Shown here: one piece after another, positions 53,580 through 62,155 of the stretch | Position numbering within the stretch: position 1 is the first letter of the stretch | Layout: the number at the start of each line of letters is the position of its first letter | Assembly: GCF_946151065.1 (NCBI RefSeq) | Contig: NZ_CAMGZA010000004.1 | Coordinates: 1 to 64,000 of the forward strand | From: Microbacterium sp. Marseille-Q6965 | GTDB lineage: Bacteria; Actinomycetota; Actinomycetes; Actinomycetales; Microbacteriaceae | DNA: 64,000 nt | Reading direction: 5' to 3' | Program-made: the position numbers and the translations under genes | The notes under the pieces: model-generated | Databases searched by the model: none | Told to the model about the DNA's origin: nothing | The model's input: only the letters and a program-made list of their open reading frames with translations

Positions 53580-55576
53580 GCGCGACGGACGAGCGGGTCG
53601 AGGAGCTCGAAGCGCAGGAGGCGATGATCGCCTCGGGCGGCTTCGAGCCCGGGGCGATGGGCGGCAAGCCGCAGAACTTTTGGCCGAGCTTCCTGCGGTT
53701 CATCGGCCTGCTGCGCCCCTACGCGTGGGTCTTCGGATTCGCCACCGTGCTCGGTGCCATCGGCGTCGTGCTCTCGGTCGCGGGGCCGAAGGTCCTCGGC
53801 GAGGCGACGAACATCGTCTTCGAGGGAGCCGTCGGGCTTCTCATCGGCGACCAGTTCGCCGGCATGACCCAGGAGCAAGTGGTCCAGGCGCTCGAGGCGG
53901 CGGGGCAGCAGGACTTCGCGAACATGGTCGCGGCCATGCAGAGCTTCCAGCCCGGCACGGGCATCGACTTCGAGGCGCTGCGCACCGTGATCATGTGGGC
54001 CGTCGCCGTGTACGTCGTGGGTGCGCTGCTGCAGTGGATCCAGGGCTACATCATCAACGTGGTCATGGTGCGCACGATGTTCCGCGTGCGCGAGCAGATC
54101 GAGGCGAAGATCCACCGGCTGCCGTTGAGCTACTTCGACCGCGTGCAGCGTGGAGAGCTGATCAGCCGCGTCACCAACGACGTCGACAACATGACGCAGA
54201 CGCTGCAGCAGTCACTGTCGGGCGCCATCACGTCGCTGCTCATGGTGATCGGCGTCGTCGGCATGATGTTCTCGATCTCGTGGCAGCTGGCGCTCGTGGC
54301 GCTCGTGTCCCTTCCCCTGATCGGCGTGATCATGGGCGTCATCGGCCCGAAGTCGCAGAAGGCCTTCCAAACCCAGTGGAAGAAGGTCGGCCGCCTCAAC
54401 TCGCGCGTGGAGGAGTCGTTCTCGGGCCACGCGCTCGTGAAGGTGTTCGGCCGGGAGAAGGCCGTCTCCGCCGCCTTCCAGGAGGAGAACGAGGAACTGT
54501 ACGAGGCGTCGTTCAAGGCACAGTTCCTCTCGGGCATCATGATGCCCTCGATGCAGTTCGTGGGCTATCTCACCTACGCCGGCATCGCGGTCCTCGGCGG
54601 CATCATGGTCGCCAGCGGCCAGATCCGCATCGGCGACGTGCAGGCGTTCGTGCAGTACTCCCAGCAGTTCACGCAGCCGCTCACCGAGCTCGGCGGCATG
54701 CTGCCGGTCGTGCAGTCGGGCACCGCCTCGGCGGAGCGCGTGTTCGCGCTGCTCGACGAGGACGAGGAGGAGCCGGACGCCGAGGACGCGCCCACGGCTC
54801 CCGCCGACGGTGCCGGCGTGATCGAGTTCCGCAACGTCGCGTTCTCGTACTCGCCCGACCAGCCGCTGATCCGCGACCTGTCCTTCCGCGTGCAGCCGGG
54901 GCACACCGTCGCGATCGTCGGCCCCACGGGCGCCGGCAAGACCACCCTCGTCAACCTGCTCATGCGGTTCTACGAGCTCGACGGCGGGGCCATCCTGCTC
55001 GACGGGCAGGACACGGGCGAGATGACGCGCGCCGACCTGCGCTCGCGCACCGGCATGGTGCTGCAGGACCCGTGGCTGTTCGCGGGGACGATCCGCGACA
55101 ACATCCGCTACGGCAACGAGGCGGCGACGGACGCCGAGATCCAGCAGGCCGCGGAGGCGACCTACGTCGACCGGTTCGTGCACTCGCTGCCGGACGGTTA
55201 CGACACCGTCCTCGAGGAGGACGCGGCCAACGTCTCGGCGGGGGAGCGGCAGCTCGTCACGATCGCGCGGGCCTTCCTGCGCCGGCCGCAGGTGCTCATC
55301 CTCGACGAGGCCACGAGTTCCGTCGATACGCGCACGGAGCTGCTGCTGCAGAAGGCGATGGCCGCGCTGCGCGAGGGGCGCACGTCCTTCGTCATCGCCC
55401 ACCGCCTGTCGACGATCCGAGACGCCGACCTCATCCTCGTGATGGAGCATGGCGCGATCGTGGAGCAGGGCACCCACGACGAGCTGATCGCGCAGCAGGG
55501 CGCCTACTGGCGGCTCTACCAGAGCCAGTTCGAGCACGCCGCCGCCGACCAGGAGCAGCCGGTCGGCGAGGCCTGA
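53576..55576 (+). CDS. ABC exporter half-transporter, second subunit
   Basis: A 666-residue partner. An N-terminal cytoplasmic segment of about 40 residues precedes six helices. Between helices 1 and 2 is a longer polar loop (about 90-140; TQEQVVQALEAAGQQD) of the kind seen in the larger half of heterodimers. In the ATPase domain Walker A is GPTGAGKTT, Walker B is LILDEATSSVD with the normal Glu578, and the signature is changed to NVSAGERQ. The GTG start overlaps the first subunit gene, so the two are made in equal amounts. Likely exports lipids, peptides or drugs; not determined. Confidence 0.88.
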   Translation: MSATDERVEELEAQEAMIASGGFEPGAMGGKPQNFWPSFLRFIGLLRPYAWVFGFATVLGAIGVVLSVAGPKVLGEATNIVFEGAVGLLIGDQFAGMTQEQVVQALEAAGQQDFANMVAAMQSFQPGTGIDFEALRTVIMWAVAVYVVGALLQWIQGYIINVVMVRTMFRVREQIEAKIHRLPLSYFDRVQRGELISRVTNDVDNMTQTLQQSLSGAITSLLMVIGVVGMMFSISWQLALVALVSLPLIGVIMGVIGPKSQKAFQTQWKKVGRLNSRVEESFSGHALVKVFGREKAVSAAFQEENEELYEASFKAQFLSGIMMPSMQFVGYLTYAGIAVLGGIMVASGQIRIGDVQAFVQYSQQFTQPLTELGGMLPVVQSGTASAERVFALLDEDEEEPDAEDAPTAPADGAGVIEFRNVAFSYSPDQPLIRDLSFRVQPGHTVAIVGPTGAGKTTLVNLLMRFYELDGGAILLDGQDTGEMTRADLRSRTGMVLQDPWLFAGTIRDNIRYGNEAATDAEIQQAAEATYVDRFVHSLPDGYDTVLEEDAANVSAGERQLVTIARAFLRRPQVLILDEATSSVDTRTELLLQKAMAALREGRTSFVIAHRLSTIRDADLILVMEHGAIVEQGTHDELIAQQGAYWRLYQSQFEHAAADQEQPVGEA

Positions 55577-55599
55577 CGCGGGCGACCGGATCGCGGAAG

Positions 55600-55622
55600 C
55601 GACCGGCGGCCGCCGCCGGTCG
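55600..55622. terminator. Bidirectional terminator between the exporter and the carboxypeptidase
   Basis: CGACCGGCGG and CCGCCGGTCG form a perfect 10-bp stem with a 3-nt loop, between two convergent genes and 23 bp after the exporter stop. Confidence 0.55.
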
Positions 55623-55634
55623 TCTCCGATCGGC

Positions 55635-57473
55635 TCAGCGCAGGCCGAGCAGGTCGAGCGGGTGGGTCAGGCGCCAGCCGAGGCTCGGCACGCCGATGTC
55701 GTCCGTCAGCTCGAGCTCCACAGTCTGCGTGCCGAACGAGCCTGTGGCCGTCAGCTCGCCCACGGTGCCGCCGCTCAGCTCGCCCAGCACGTCGTCGATC
55801 CGCTGCTCCACCGGTGCGACGGCACCGTTCCAGAGGACGAGGGAGGTGTCCTCCACCGTCACGACGTCCGCCTTGGTGCCCCACTCGGTGCGCACGGAGG
55901 CGACCACGGTGTCGGCCGGCACGACGGTGGTCGGCTGCAGCGACGCGGTCGCCGCGTTCAGCAGATCGCGGCTCACGTTGGTGCGCGTGTCGGCGTCGGG
56001 CTGGCCGAGCACGGCCGCGACCACCGTGACGGTCTCGCCACCCGCGTCGATCCGCTTCGCCGACACGAGGTTCCACTCGTCGAGGGTGCCCGTCTTGATG
56101 CCGACGATGCCCTCCTCGCCGAGCAGTGGGTTCGAGTTCTCGACGGGCTCCTCGTTACCGGGCAGCGTAGTCGTGGGCTTCGCGACGATCTCGGCCACCA
56201 CGGGATGCTCGAGCGCGAGCTGGCCGAGCAGGAGCACGTCGGAGGCGGTGGCCGTGTTGGCAGGGTCCATGCCGCTCGGCTCGACGATCGTCGTGTGCTC
56301 CAGGCCATGCGCCGCCAGCCACTCGGCCGCCTCCGCGGCGAAGGCCTCGTTCGAGCCCCAGATCTCGGCGACGAGGCGATTGACGTAGTTGTTGGCCGAG
56401 CCCATGAGGATGCCCTCGAGCATCTGGTACTGGGTCAGCGAGCCGTCGACCGGGACGTCGAGGGACGACTGGCCCGCCCAGAGGTAGTTGTCGAGGTAGT
56501 CCCGGTAGTCCTGCCACGTGAAGGCGTACGACGGTCCCTGCTCGCCCTGCGCCAGCGGCTGCTTGTCGAGGATCATGAGCACCGAGACGAGCTTGGTGAT
56601 GCTGGCGATCGGCAGCGACGCGCTCGAGTCGGCGGCGGCGCTGTCGATCATGCCCACGGGCGCGATGGCGGCCGATCCCTCCACGGGCCAGCTCACGGCG
56701 AGCGGCGCGCCCGGTGCGACCGCCACCTGCTGCGCCGACACCTCCGGGGCCACCGCATCGAGCGGCCACAACACGCAGGTGCCGACATAGGCCACGGCGA
56801 GGGCGCCCAGCGTGGCGGCGGGGGCGAGGGTCGTGAGGGCGCCGCGCCGACGCGGGGGCAGCAGGTCGGGTCCTGTCACGGCGCGGTGCGGCGCCGTGGA
56901 GAACGCGGCGGTCGCGGAGCGCTGCGACACGGCGTGCGGGTCGGCCCACGTCAGCGCGCGCGGCGCGGGAGCCGGCGCGTCCGCGGGGACCGTCACGGGG
57001 TCTTCCTCGTTCAGCGCGGGCGACGGCGCGACGTCGGGCCCGGTCGGGGCGGGCACGAGCGCGGTGAGATCGTCGGCGGCGACCCGCCGCGCGGCAACGG
57101 GCGGCGCGGGCAGGGGCGCCGCGTCTGACGGGCCGCTGCCCGGTTCCATGACCGCCGTCGGGGCGGGATCCTGCCGATCCGCCGCGCGAGAGCTCATCCC
57201 GTCGCGCATCGCCGCCGCGGCGGCCGGCTTCGCGGGGCGGTTCCCGAAGGGGCCGCGCTTGGTGGGGCGCGCCGGAGCCTCGGTCGCGGCCGCCGGCGCG
57301 GCGGACACGGGCGGCGCGGCCGCCGTCGCGGCGTTCTGGCGCGCGCGGGCCTCGCGCTGGCGCGCTTCACGCAGTGCCCGGCGGGACGGCTGCGACGGCC
57401 GCGACTCGTGGGGGCCGGGCTCGGGGGAGAGCTCCGCGGCCGACGTCGCCCGGGGCAGATCGTCGGGGGTCAC
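55635..57473 (-). CDS. D-alanyl-D-alanine carboxypeptidase (peptidase S11) with long cytoplasmic tail
   Basis: A 612-residue penicillin-binding-type enzyme that trims peptidoglycan side chains. Active-site motifs: SITK with Ser291 and Lys294, SAN in LMGSANNYVNRL, and KTGT with Lys460. One membrane anchor lies near residues 220-240 (LAVAYVGTCVLWPL). Before it is an unusual disordered segment of about 215 residues rich in Ala, Pro and Arg, predicted to be cytoplasmic. The start is a GTG six bases after TACCGT, so leaderless. It is divergent from the thiamine transporter operon. Confidence 0.85.
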   Translation of the reverse strand: MTPDDLPRATSAAELSPEPGPHESRPSQPSRRALREARQREARARQNAATAAAPPVSAAPAAATEAPARPTKRGPFGNRPAKPAAAAAMRDGMSSRAADRQDPAPTAVMEPGSGPSDAAPLPAPPVAARRVAADDLTALVPAPTGPDVAPSPALNEEDPVTVPADAPAPAPRALTWADPHAVSQRSATAAFSTAPHRAVTGPDLLPPRRRGALTTLAPAATLGALAVAYVGTCVLWPLDAVAPEVSAQQVAVAPGAPLAVSWPVEGSAAIAPVGMIDSAAADSSASLPIASITKLVSVLMILDKQPLAQGEQGPSYAFTWQDYRDYLDNYLWAGQSSLDVPVDGSLTQYQMLEGILMGSANNYVNRLVAEIWGSNEAFAAEAAEWLAAHGLEHTTIVEPSGMDPANTATASDVLLLGQLALEHPVVAEIVAKPTTTLPGNEEPVENSNPLLGEEGIVGIKTGTLDEWNLVSAKRIDAGGETVTVVAAVLGQPDADTRTNVSRDLLNAATASLQPTTVVPADTVVASVRTEWGTKADVVTVEDTSLVLWNGAVAPVEQRIDDVLGELSGGTVGELTATGSFGTQTVELELTDDIGVPSLGWRLTHPLDLLGLR

Positions 57474-57584
57474 CGTCCTACGGTACCGCGGGTCGCGTGA
57501 CGGCCCTGCAACGTCGCTGCAAGGGGCGCACCTCCGGCGGTTCCCGGTCGCCCGCCGGGGCATCTACACTGGTCCCACACATCA

Positions 57585-57672
57585 CACGGGAGTCCGGCGA
57601 GCCGGGCTGAGAGGAAGCGAACCGCGCTTCGACCGTCGAACCTGATCCGGATCATGCCGGCGCAGGGAGGAG
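57585..57672 (+). promoter_or_regulatory. TPP (thiamine pyrophosphate) riboswitch
   Basis: The conserved THI-box is clear: GGGAGTCCGG at the 5' side, the CTGAGAG core at 57606-57612, then GACCGTCGAACCTGATCC and GGATCATGCCGGCGCAGGGA. A -10-like TACACT lies at 57565-57570. The Shine-Dalgarno GGGAGGAGAG follows directly and could be hidden when TPP binds, so control is probably at translation. It governs the ykoEDC genes. Confidence 0.93.
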
Positions 57673-57677
57673 AGAGT

Positions 57678-58307
57678 ATGAACACGTCCACGTCCGTGTC
57701 CGATTCCGTCACCGGGACGTCCGGCCGCCGCTTCCGCTGGCGCGTCGTCGACATCGTCGTCGCCAGCGTCATCGGCGTCGCCTGTTCCGTGATCTTCCTG
57801 ATCTGGAACGTGGGCTACGAGCTGCCGGGCGACCTCATCGGTGCCCTGCTGCCCGGCCTCGGCGGCCTCCTGGCCGGCCCCTGGCTGATCGCCGGAGTGA
57901 TCGGCGGTCTGGTCATCCGCAAGCCCGGCGCCGCCCTGTACACCGAGCTGCTCGCCGCCGTGATCTCCGCGCTCGTCGGCAACCAGTGGGGGCCGCTGAC
58001 CATCGTGTCCGGCCTGGTGCAGGGCCTGGGCGCCGAGCTGATCTTCGCTGTCTTCCTCTACGCGTCGTTCCGCCTGCCGGTGGCGCTGCTGGCGGGCGCC
58101 GCGGCGGGCCTCGGCGGCGGCATCAACGACCGCATCAACTGGTACCCGGGCGCCGACGCCCTGTTCACGTGGGTCTACATCGCCTCGACGACGGTGTCGG
58201 GGCTGCTCGTGGCGGGCCTGGGCGGCTGGGCGATCGTGCGGGGGCTTGCCGCGACCGGCGCACTGAATCGCTTCGCCGCCGGTAGCGCGGCCGGGAAGCG
58301 CGTCTGA
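57678..58307 (+). CDS. ykoE: ECF transporter substrate-binding membrane subunit, YkoE type
   Basis: A 209-residue membrane protein with about five or six helices, the substrate-capture subunit of a thiamine or hydroxymethylpyrimidine uptake system. VVDIVVASVIGVACSVIFLIW near residue 23 and the Gly-rich LLPGLGGLLAGPWLIAGVIG near residue 58 are typical, as is GNQWGPLTIVSGLVQGLGAE. The upstream TPP riboswitch supports a thiamine-related substrate. GGGAGGAGAG lies before the ATG at 57678. It heads a coupled ykoE-D-C operon. Confidence 0.9.
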   Translation: MNTSTSVSDSVTGTSGRRFRWRVVDIVVASVIGVACSVIFLIWNVGYELPGDLIGALLPGLGGLLAGPWLIAGVIGGLVIRKPGAALYTELLAAVISALVGNQWGPLTIVSGLVQGLGAELIFAVFLYASFRLPVALLAGAAAGLGGGINDRINWYPGADALFTWVYIASTTVSGLLVAGLGGWAIVRGLAATGALNRFAAGSAAGKRV

Positions 58308-59806
58308 GCGGCACGACGCCCGGCGCCGCCGCGGTCCCGCCGGCCGCCGTCGAGGCGGTCGGCTGGGGCTGGCGGTACGCGACGCGGCGCCGGTGGGCGG
58401 CCCGTGGCGTCGATCTGCGCATCGGGGCCGGCGAACGCGTGCTGCTGCTCGGCGCGAGCGGGTCGGGCAAGTCCACGCTGCTGCACGCCCTGGCCGGCGT
58501 GCTCGGCGGCGATGATGAGGGCGAGCAGACCGGATCCCTGCGCGTGGACGGGCGCGCCCCCTCGGCCGCGCGCGGCCGGGCCGGGTTGGTCCAGCAGGAC
58601 CCTGACGCTCAGGCCGTGCTCGCGCGCGTGGGCGACGACGTCGCGTTCGGGTGCGAGAACCTCGGTGTGCCGCGCGGCGAGATCTGGCCGCGGGTGCGTC
58701 AGGCGCTCGACCTGGTGGGGCTGGACGTGCCGCTGGACCGATCCACATCGGCGCTGTCGGGCGGGCAGAAGCAGCGGCTCGCGCTCGCGGGGGCCCTCGC
58801 CATGCGGCCGGGGCTCCTGCTCCTCGACGAGCCGACGGCCAACCTGGACCCCGCGGGCGTGGCCGAGGTGCGCGACGCCGTGGGGCGCGTGCTCGACCGC
58901 ACCGGCGCGACGTTCGTCGTCGTGGAGCACCGCGTCGACGTGTGGCTGCCGGTGGTCGATCGCATCGTCGTGCTCGGATCGGACGACGACGAGCCCGGCG
59001 TGATCGCCGACGGTCGACCCGCCGACGTGCTCGGCGCTCAGGGTCGCTCGCTCGCGGCGCGCGGCGTCTGGGTCCCGGGCATCCCGCCGCGGCATCCGGC
59101 GCCCCCTGCGGCCGTGCCGGGCCCGGTGCTCGTCTCGGCTCGGGGCCTGGAGGTCGCGCGGGTGCGTGGCCGCGTGGTCGCGGGACCGCTCGGCGTCGAC
59201 GTGCGTGCCGGCGAGGTGCTGGGTGTGACCGGCCCCAACGGTGCCGGCAAGTCCACGCTCGGGCGCACGCTTGCGGGCCTGCTGCCGCCCGCGGGCGGGG
59301 AGGTGCGGGCGGCCGCCGCCGTGGCGGGCGACGCCGGGCCCACGCCGGTCCGCTGGACATCGCGTCAGCTGCTCACGCGCATCGGCACGGTGCTGCAGTC
59401 GCCCGAACATCAGCTGCTCGCGGCCACGGTGCGCCGCGAGCTCGAGGTCGGCCCGCGGGCGCTCGGGCTGCCCGAGACCGAGGTCGCAGGGCGTGTCGGC
59501 GACCTGCTCGACCGGCTGCGGCTGTCGGCGCTGGCCGAGGCCAACCCCCACACGCTGTCGGGCGGCGAGAAGCGGCGGCTCACCGTGGCGGCGATGCTCG
59601 CCACCCGCCCGCGGGTCATGGTGCTCGACGAGCCGACCTTCGGGCAGGACGCCCGCACGTGGGCAGAGCTCGTCGCGATCATCGCGGCGCTGCGCGACGG
59701 GGAAGGCGAGGCGCCCGGCGCGGCGATCGTCGCCATCACCCACGACGCCGACGTGCTGCAGGCGCTGCACGCACGGCGCCTCGACCTTCCGGGGCGGGCG
59801 CGATGA
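58304..59806 (+). CDS. ykoD: ECF transporter ATP-binding protein with two ATPase domains, YkoD type
   Basis: A duplicated ATPase of about 500 residues that powers the thiamine transporter. Domain 1: Walker A GASGSGKST near 50, LVQQDPDAQAVL, LSGGQKQRL, LLLDEPTANLD. Domain 2: Walker A GPNGAGKST near 310, LSGGEKRRL, VMVLDEPTFGQD. The frame is closed by a TAG at 58283, and no ATG, GTG or TTG occurs before a GTG at 58439 that lies directly before Walker A and would remove the needed N-terminal strand. The CTG at 58304 overlaps the ykoE stop as CTGA, matching the GTGA/ATGA pattern of this genome, and is taken as the start. Confidence 0.82.
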   Translation: MSGTTPGAAAVPPAAVEAVGWGWRYATRRRWAARGVDLRIGAGERVLLLGASGSGKSTLLHALAGVLGGDDEGEQTGSLRVDGRAPSAARGRAGLVQQDPDAQAVLARVGDDVAFGCENLGVPRGEIWPRVRQALDLVGLDVPLDRSTSALSGGQKQRLALAGALAMRPGLLLLDEPTANLDPAGVAEVRDAVGRVLDRTGATFVVVEHRVDVWLPVVDRIVVLGSDDDEPGVIADGRPADVLGAQGRSLAARGVWVPGIPPRHPAPPAAVPGPVLVSARGLEVARVRGRVVAGPLGVDVRAGEVLGVTGPNGAGKSTLGRTLAGLLPPAGGEVRAAAAVAGDAGPTPVRWTSRQLLTRIGTVLQSPEHQLLAATVRRELEVGPRALGLPETEVAGRVGDLLDRLRLSALAEANPHTLSGGEKRRLTVAAMLATRPRVMVLDEPTFGQDARTWAELVAIIAALRDGEGEAPGAAIVAITHDADVLQALHARRLDLPGRAR

Positions 59807-60591
59807 TCCCCTCCGTCCCGTCCCGCCGCACGGGCCCCATCGCGGCGACGAACCCGGCGGCGAAGCTCGCGGCCGCCCTCGTCATCGCGTTCCCGCTGAT
59901 CTTCACGATCGACTGGGTCTCGGCGGCCGTGGCGCTGATGCTGGAGATCCCGCTCCTCCTCGCCGCGGGCCTGACGGGGCGCGAGTTCTGGGTGCGCACG
60001 CTGCCCGTCTGGATCGCCGCGCCGCTCGCGGGGGTCACGATCGCCCTCTACGGCGAGGCCGATGGGGCGGTGCACGTCGAGTGGCTGTTCGTGCGGATCA
60101 CCGACGGGTCGCTCGCGCTCGCCGTCGCCACCGTCTTCCGCGTCCTCGCGATCGCGCTGCCGGGCATCGCCCTCTTCGCGACCGTCGACCCCACCGACCT
60201 CGCGGATGCCCTCTCGCAACGCGTTCGGCTGCCCGCCCGCTTCGTGCTCGGCGCGCTCGGCGGCATGCGCCTCATCGGCCTGCTCGTGGATGACTGGCGC
60301 GAGCTCGAGGTCGCGCGCCGTGCGCGGGGCGTTGCCGACACGGGGCGGATCCGGCGCGTGTTGGGCATGGCGTTCGCGCTCCTCGTCCTGGCGATCCGAC
60401 GCGGTTCGACGCTGGCAACCGCGATGGAGGCGCGCGGGTTCGGCGCACCGGTCGAGCGGACGTGGGCGCGTACGTCGCCGTGGGGCGCACGCGAATGGGT
60501 GCTCATCGCGCTCGGGGCGCTCATCTCCGGCGTCGCCGTCACCGCCTCGGTCGCGACGGGATCCTGGAACTTCATCCTCGGCCCGTCCTGA
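59803..60591 (+). CDS. ykoC: ECF transporter transmembrane (T) component, YkoC type
   Basis: A 262-residue membrane protein. Hydrophobic segments lie near residues 20-60 (two), 68-85, 105-125 and 235-255. The coupling-helix signatures are visible: the Ala-Arg-Gly type motif as EVARRARGV near residue 170 and again as AMEARGFGAP near 208. It links the YkoE binder to the YkoD ATPase. ATG overlaps the ykoD stop. It ends the riboswitch-controlled operon, 41 bp from the convergent YigZ gene. Confidence 0.88.
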   Translation: MIPSVPSRRTGPIAATNPAAKLAAALVIAFPLIFTIDWVSAAVALMLEIPLLLAAGLTGREFWVRTLPVWIAAPLAGVTIALYGEADGAVHVEWLFVRITDGSLALAVATVFRVLAIALPGIALFATVDPTDLADALSQRVRLPARFVLGALGGMRLIGLLVDDWRELEVARRARGVADTGRIRRVLGMAFALLVLAIRRGSTLATAMEARGFGAPVERTWARTSPWGAREWVLIALGALISGVAVTASVATGSWNFILGPS

Positions 60592-60632
60592 CCCGACGGC
60601 TGCGCGGGGCGGCCGCACGCCCCGGCGCCGCC

Positions 60633-61280
60633 TCACGCCGGCACGTCGACCACACGCACCTCGCCGACCACGGGCACGAGTGTGCCGCCCGTCCATGCCG
60701 CGAGGTCTTGGCGAAGGGCGTCGAGCCCTCGCGCCGGCACCCACGCTGTCAGCGTGGCCGTGGCGGCGTACTGCGGCGGGTCGAGCACGGCGTCGTGCGA
60801 GAGCGCCCACTCGCGCAACAGGTTGTCGAGACGGCCGGCGTCGGCGTGCCCCACCTCGATCGACACGCGGGTGAGAGCACGGCGGTGCACGATCTCGGCA
60901 CGGTCGAGGGTGTCGGACACGGCCTGGCCGTAGGCGCGCACGAGACCGCCCGCGCCCAGCTTGATGCCGCCGAAGTACCGCGTCACGACCGCGACGATGT
61001 CGGTCATGCGGCGACGGCGCAGCACCTCGAGCATCGGCACGCCGGCCGTGCCCGCTGGCTCACCGTCATCCGAGGATCGCGCCTGCTCGCCGCGCACGCC
61101 CGTCACCATCGCCACGCAGTTGTGCCGCGCGTCCCAGTACTCCCGGCGCATGGCGGCGATGAACGTCTCGGCTTCGGCCACCGACGAGGCCGGCGCGAGG
61201 TGACAGATGAACCGCGACTTCTTGATCTGCAGCTCGCGGTCCACGCGCACCGCGATCGTCGCCGGGTACTCCTCCGTCAC
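60633..61280 (-). CDS. YigZ / IMPACT family protein (UPF0029)
   Basis: A 215-residue protein. The N-terminal UPF0029 domain shows KKSRFICHLAPASS near residue 20 and the family signature GTAGVPMLEVL near residue 78, then VVTRYFGGIKLGAGGLVRAY near residues 97-116. The C-terminal domain is a ferredoxin-like DUF1949 fold. The eukaryotic relative IMPACT acts in translation control; the bacterial role is not known. The start is a GTG six bases after TAGCCT, so it is probably leaderless. Confidence 0.85.
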   Translation of the reverse strand: MTEEYPATIAVRVDRELQIKKSRFICHLAPASSVAEAETFIAAMRREYWDARHNCVAMVTGVRGEQARSSDDGEPAGTAGVPMLEVLRRRRMTDIVAVVTRYFGGIKLGAGGLVRAYGQAVSDTLDRAEIVHRRALTRVSIEVGHADAGRLDNLLREWALSHDAVLDPPQYAATATLTAWVPARGLDALRQDLAAWTGGTLVPVVGEVRVVDVPA

Positions 61281-61299
61281 CTCTCGAGGCTAAGGGGCG

Positions 61300-62019
61300 T
61301 CAGGTCGCGTTCCACAGTGCCTGGTAGTACGCCATCCGTTCCCGGTCGGGGCGCACGCCGTACGCCTCCACGAGGGCGTCCTCCCACCCCGGACCGTAGT
61401 TCCAGACCGTGCTCATCGCGGCGACCGCAATGTCGGCCCACCGGTCGGCGACGCCGAGAGAGCCGAGGTCGACGTGCGCCGTCCAGCCGTCCTCGTCGAG
61501 GAGGGTGTTGGGGCAGCAGGCGTCGCCGTGACACACGACCAGACGGTCGATGGGCGGCGCGACGCGGAGCGCGTCCGGCACACGCACCCCGCGCTCGGTG
61601 GCCGCCGCGATCCTCGCCGGAACGCCCCAATCCCACGGGCACTCCGCCACCGGCAGGGTGTCGTGCAGCGCGCGAAGCCCCTCGCCCACCGCGCGCACCG
61701 CGACGGCGGGATCGGCAAGCGCCGGCTCCGAGACCGCCGACCACCCCGGCAGCGCCCGCGTGACGAGCCACTCCTCGCGCGCGTCCCCGCCGTGCGTGAC
61801 GACGCGCGGCACGCGCGTGAACCGCGCCGCCCACTCCAGGCGCGCCGCCTCTCCGGCGAGGTCGATCTCGACGTCCCGGCGGATCCACTTGATGTAGCGG
61901 TCCCCCGCCCGAAACGTCAGCCCGCCCCGTTCGTTGCGCCAGGCCGGCACGAGGCTGTCGCCGCCGGCCAGTGCGCGCACCCGCGCAGGCACCGGCGTCT
62001 CGGGGGGAGGAAACGTCAT
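61300..62019 (-). CDS. Aminoglycoside phosphotransferase (APH) family kinase
   Basis: A 239-residue small-molecule kinase. The catalytic loop is LVVCHGDACCPNTLLDEDG near residue 160, with Asp in HGD, and the metal-binding motif is HVDLGSLGVADRW. DRYIKWIRRDVEIDLAGEAARL carries the ATP-binding Lys. It looks like the APH(3')-type branch, with the C-terminal GYGVRPD-like AYGVRPDRERMAYYQALW. Whether it gives drug resistance or phosphorylates a metabolite cannot be told. TACCCT lies six bases before the ATG, so a leaderless start is likely. Confidence 0.82.
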   Translation of the reverse strand: MTFPPPETPVPARVRALAGGDSLVPAWRNERGGLTFRAGDRYIKWIRRDVEIDLAGEAARLEWAARFTRVPRVVTHGGDAREEWLVTRALPGWSAVSEPALADPAVAVRAVGEGLRALHDTLPVAECPWDWGVPARIAAATERGVRVPDALRVAPPIDRLVVCHGDACCPNTLLDEDGWTAHVDLGSLGVADRWADIAVAAMSTVWNYGPGWEDALVEAYGVRPDRERMAYYQALWNAT

Positions 62020-62104
62020 GACGGCAGGGTATCCGCGCCGGCCTCGTCGGCGTTGCGCGGCGACGCGCGCCCGGCGCGGGATCGTGCACGTGCGCCGATG
62101 CGGA

Positions 62105-62139
62105 AGGGGCCGCGCCGTCCGAGGACGGGCGTGGCCCCT
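62105..62139 (-). terminator. Terminator of the Nramp-like gene
   Basis: AGGGGCC pairs with GGCCCCT at the base, continued by CGCC/GGCG and GTCC/GGAC, giving a stem of about 15 bp with one bulge, just downstream of the stop at 62156. Confidence 0.55.
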
Positions 62140-62155
62140 GAGCGGGAGAGGGCGC

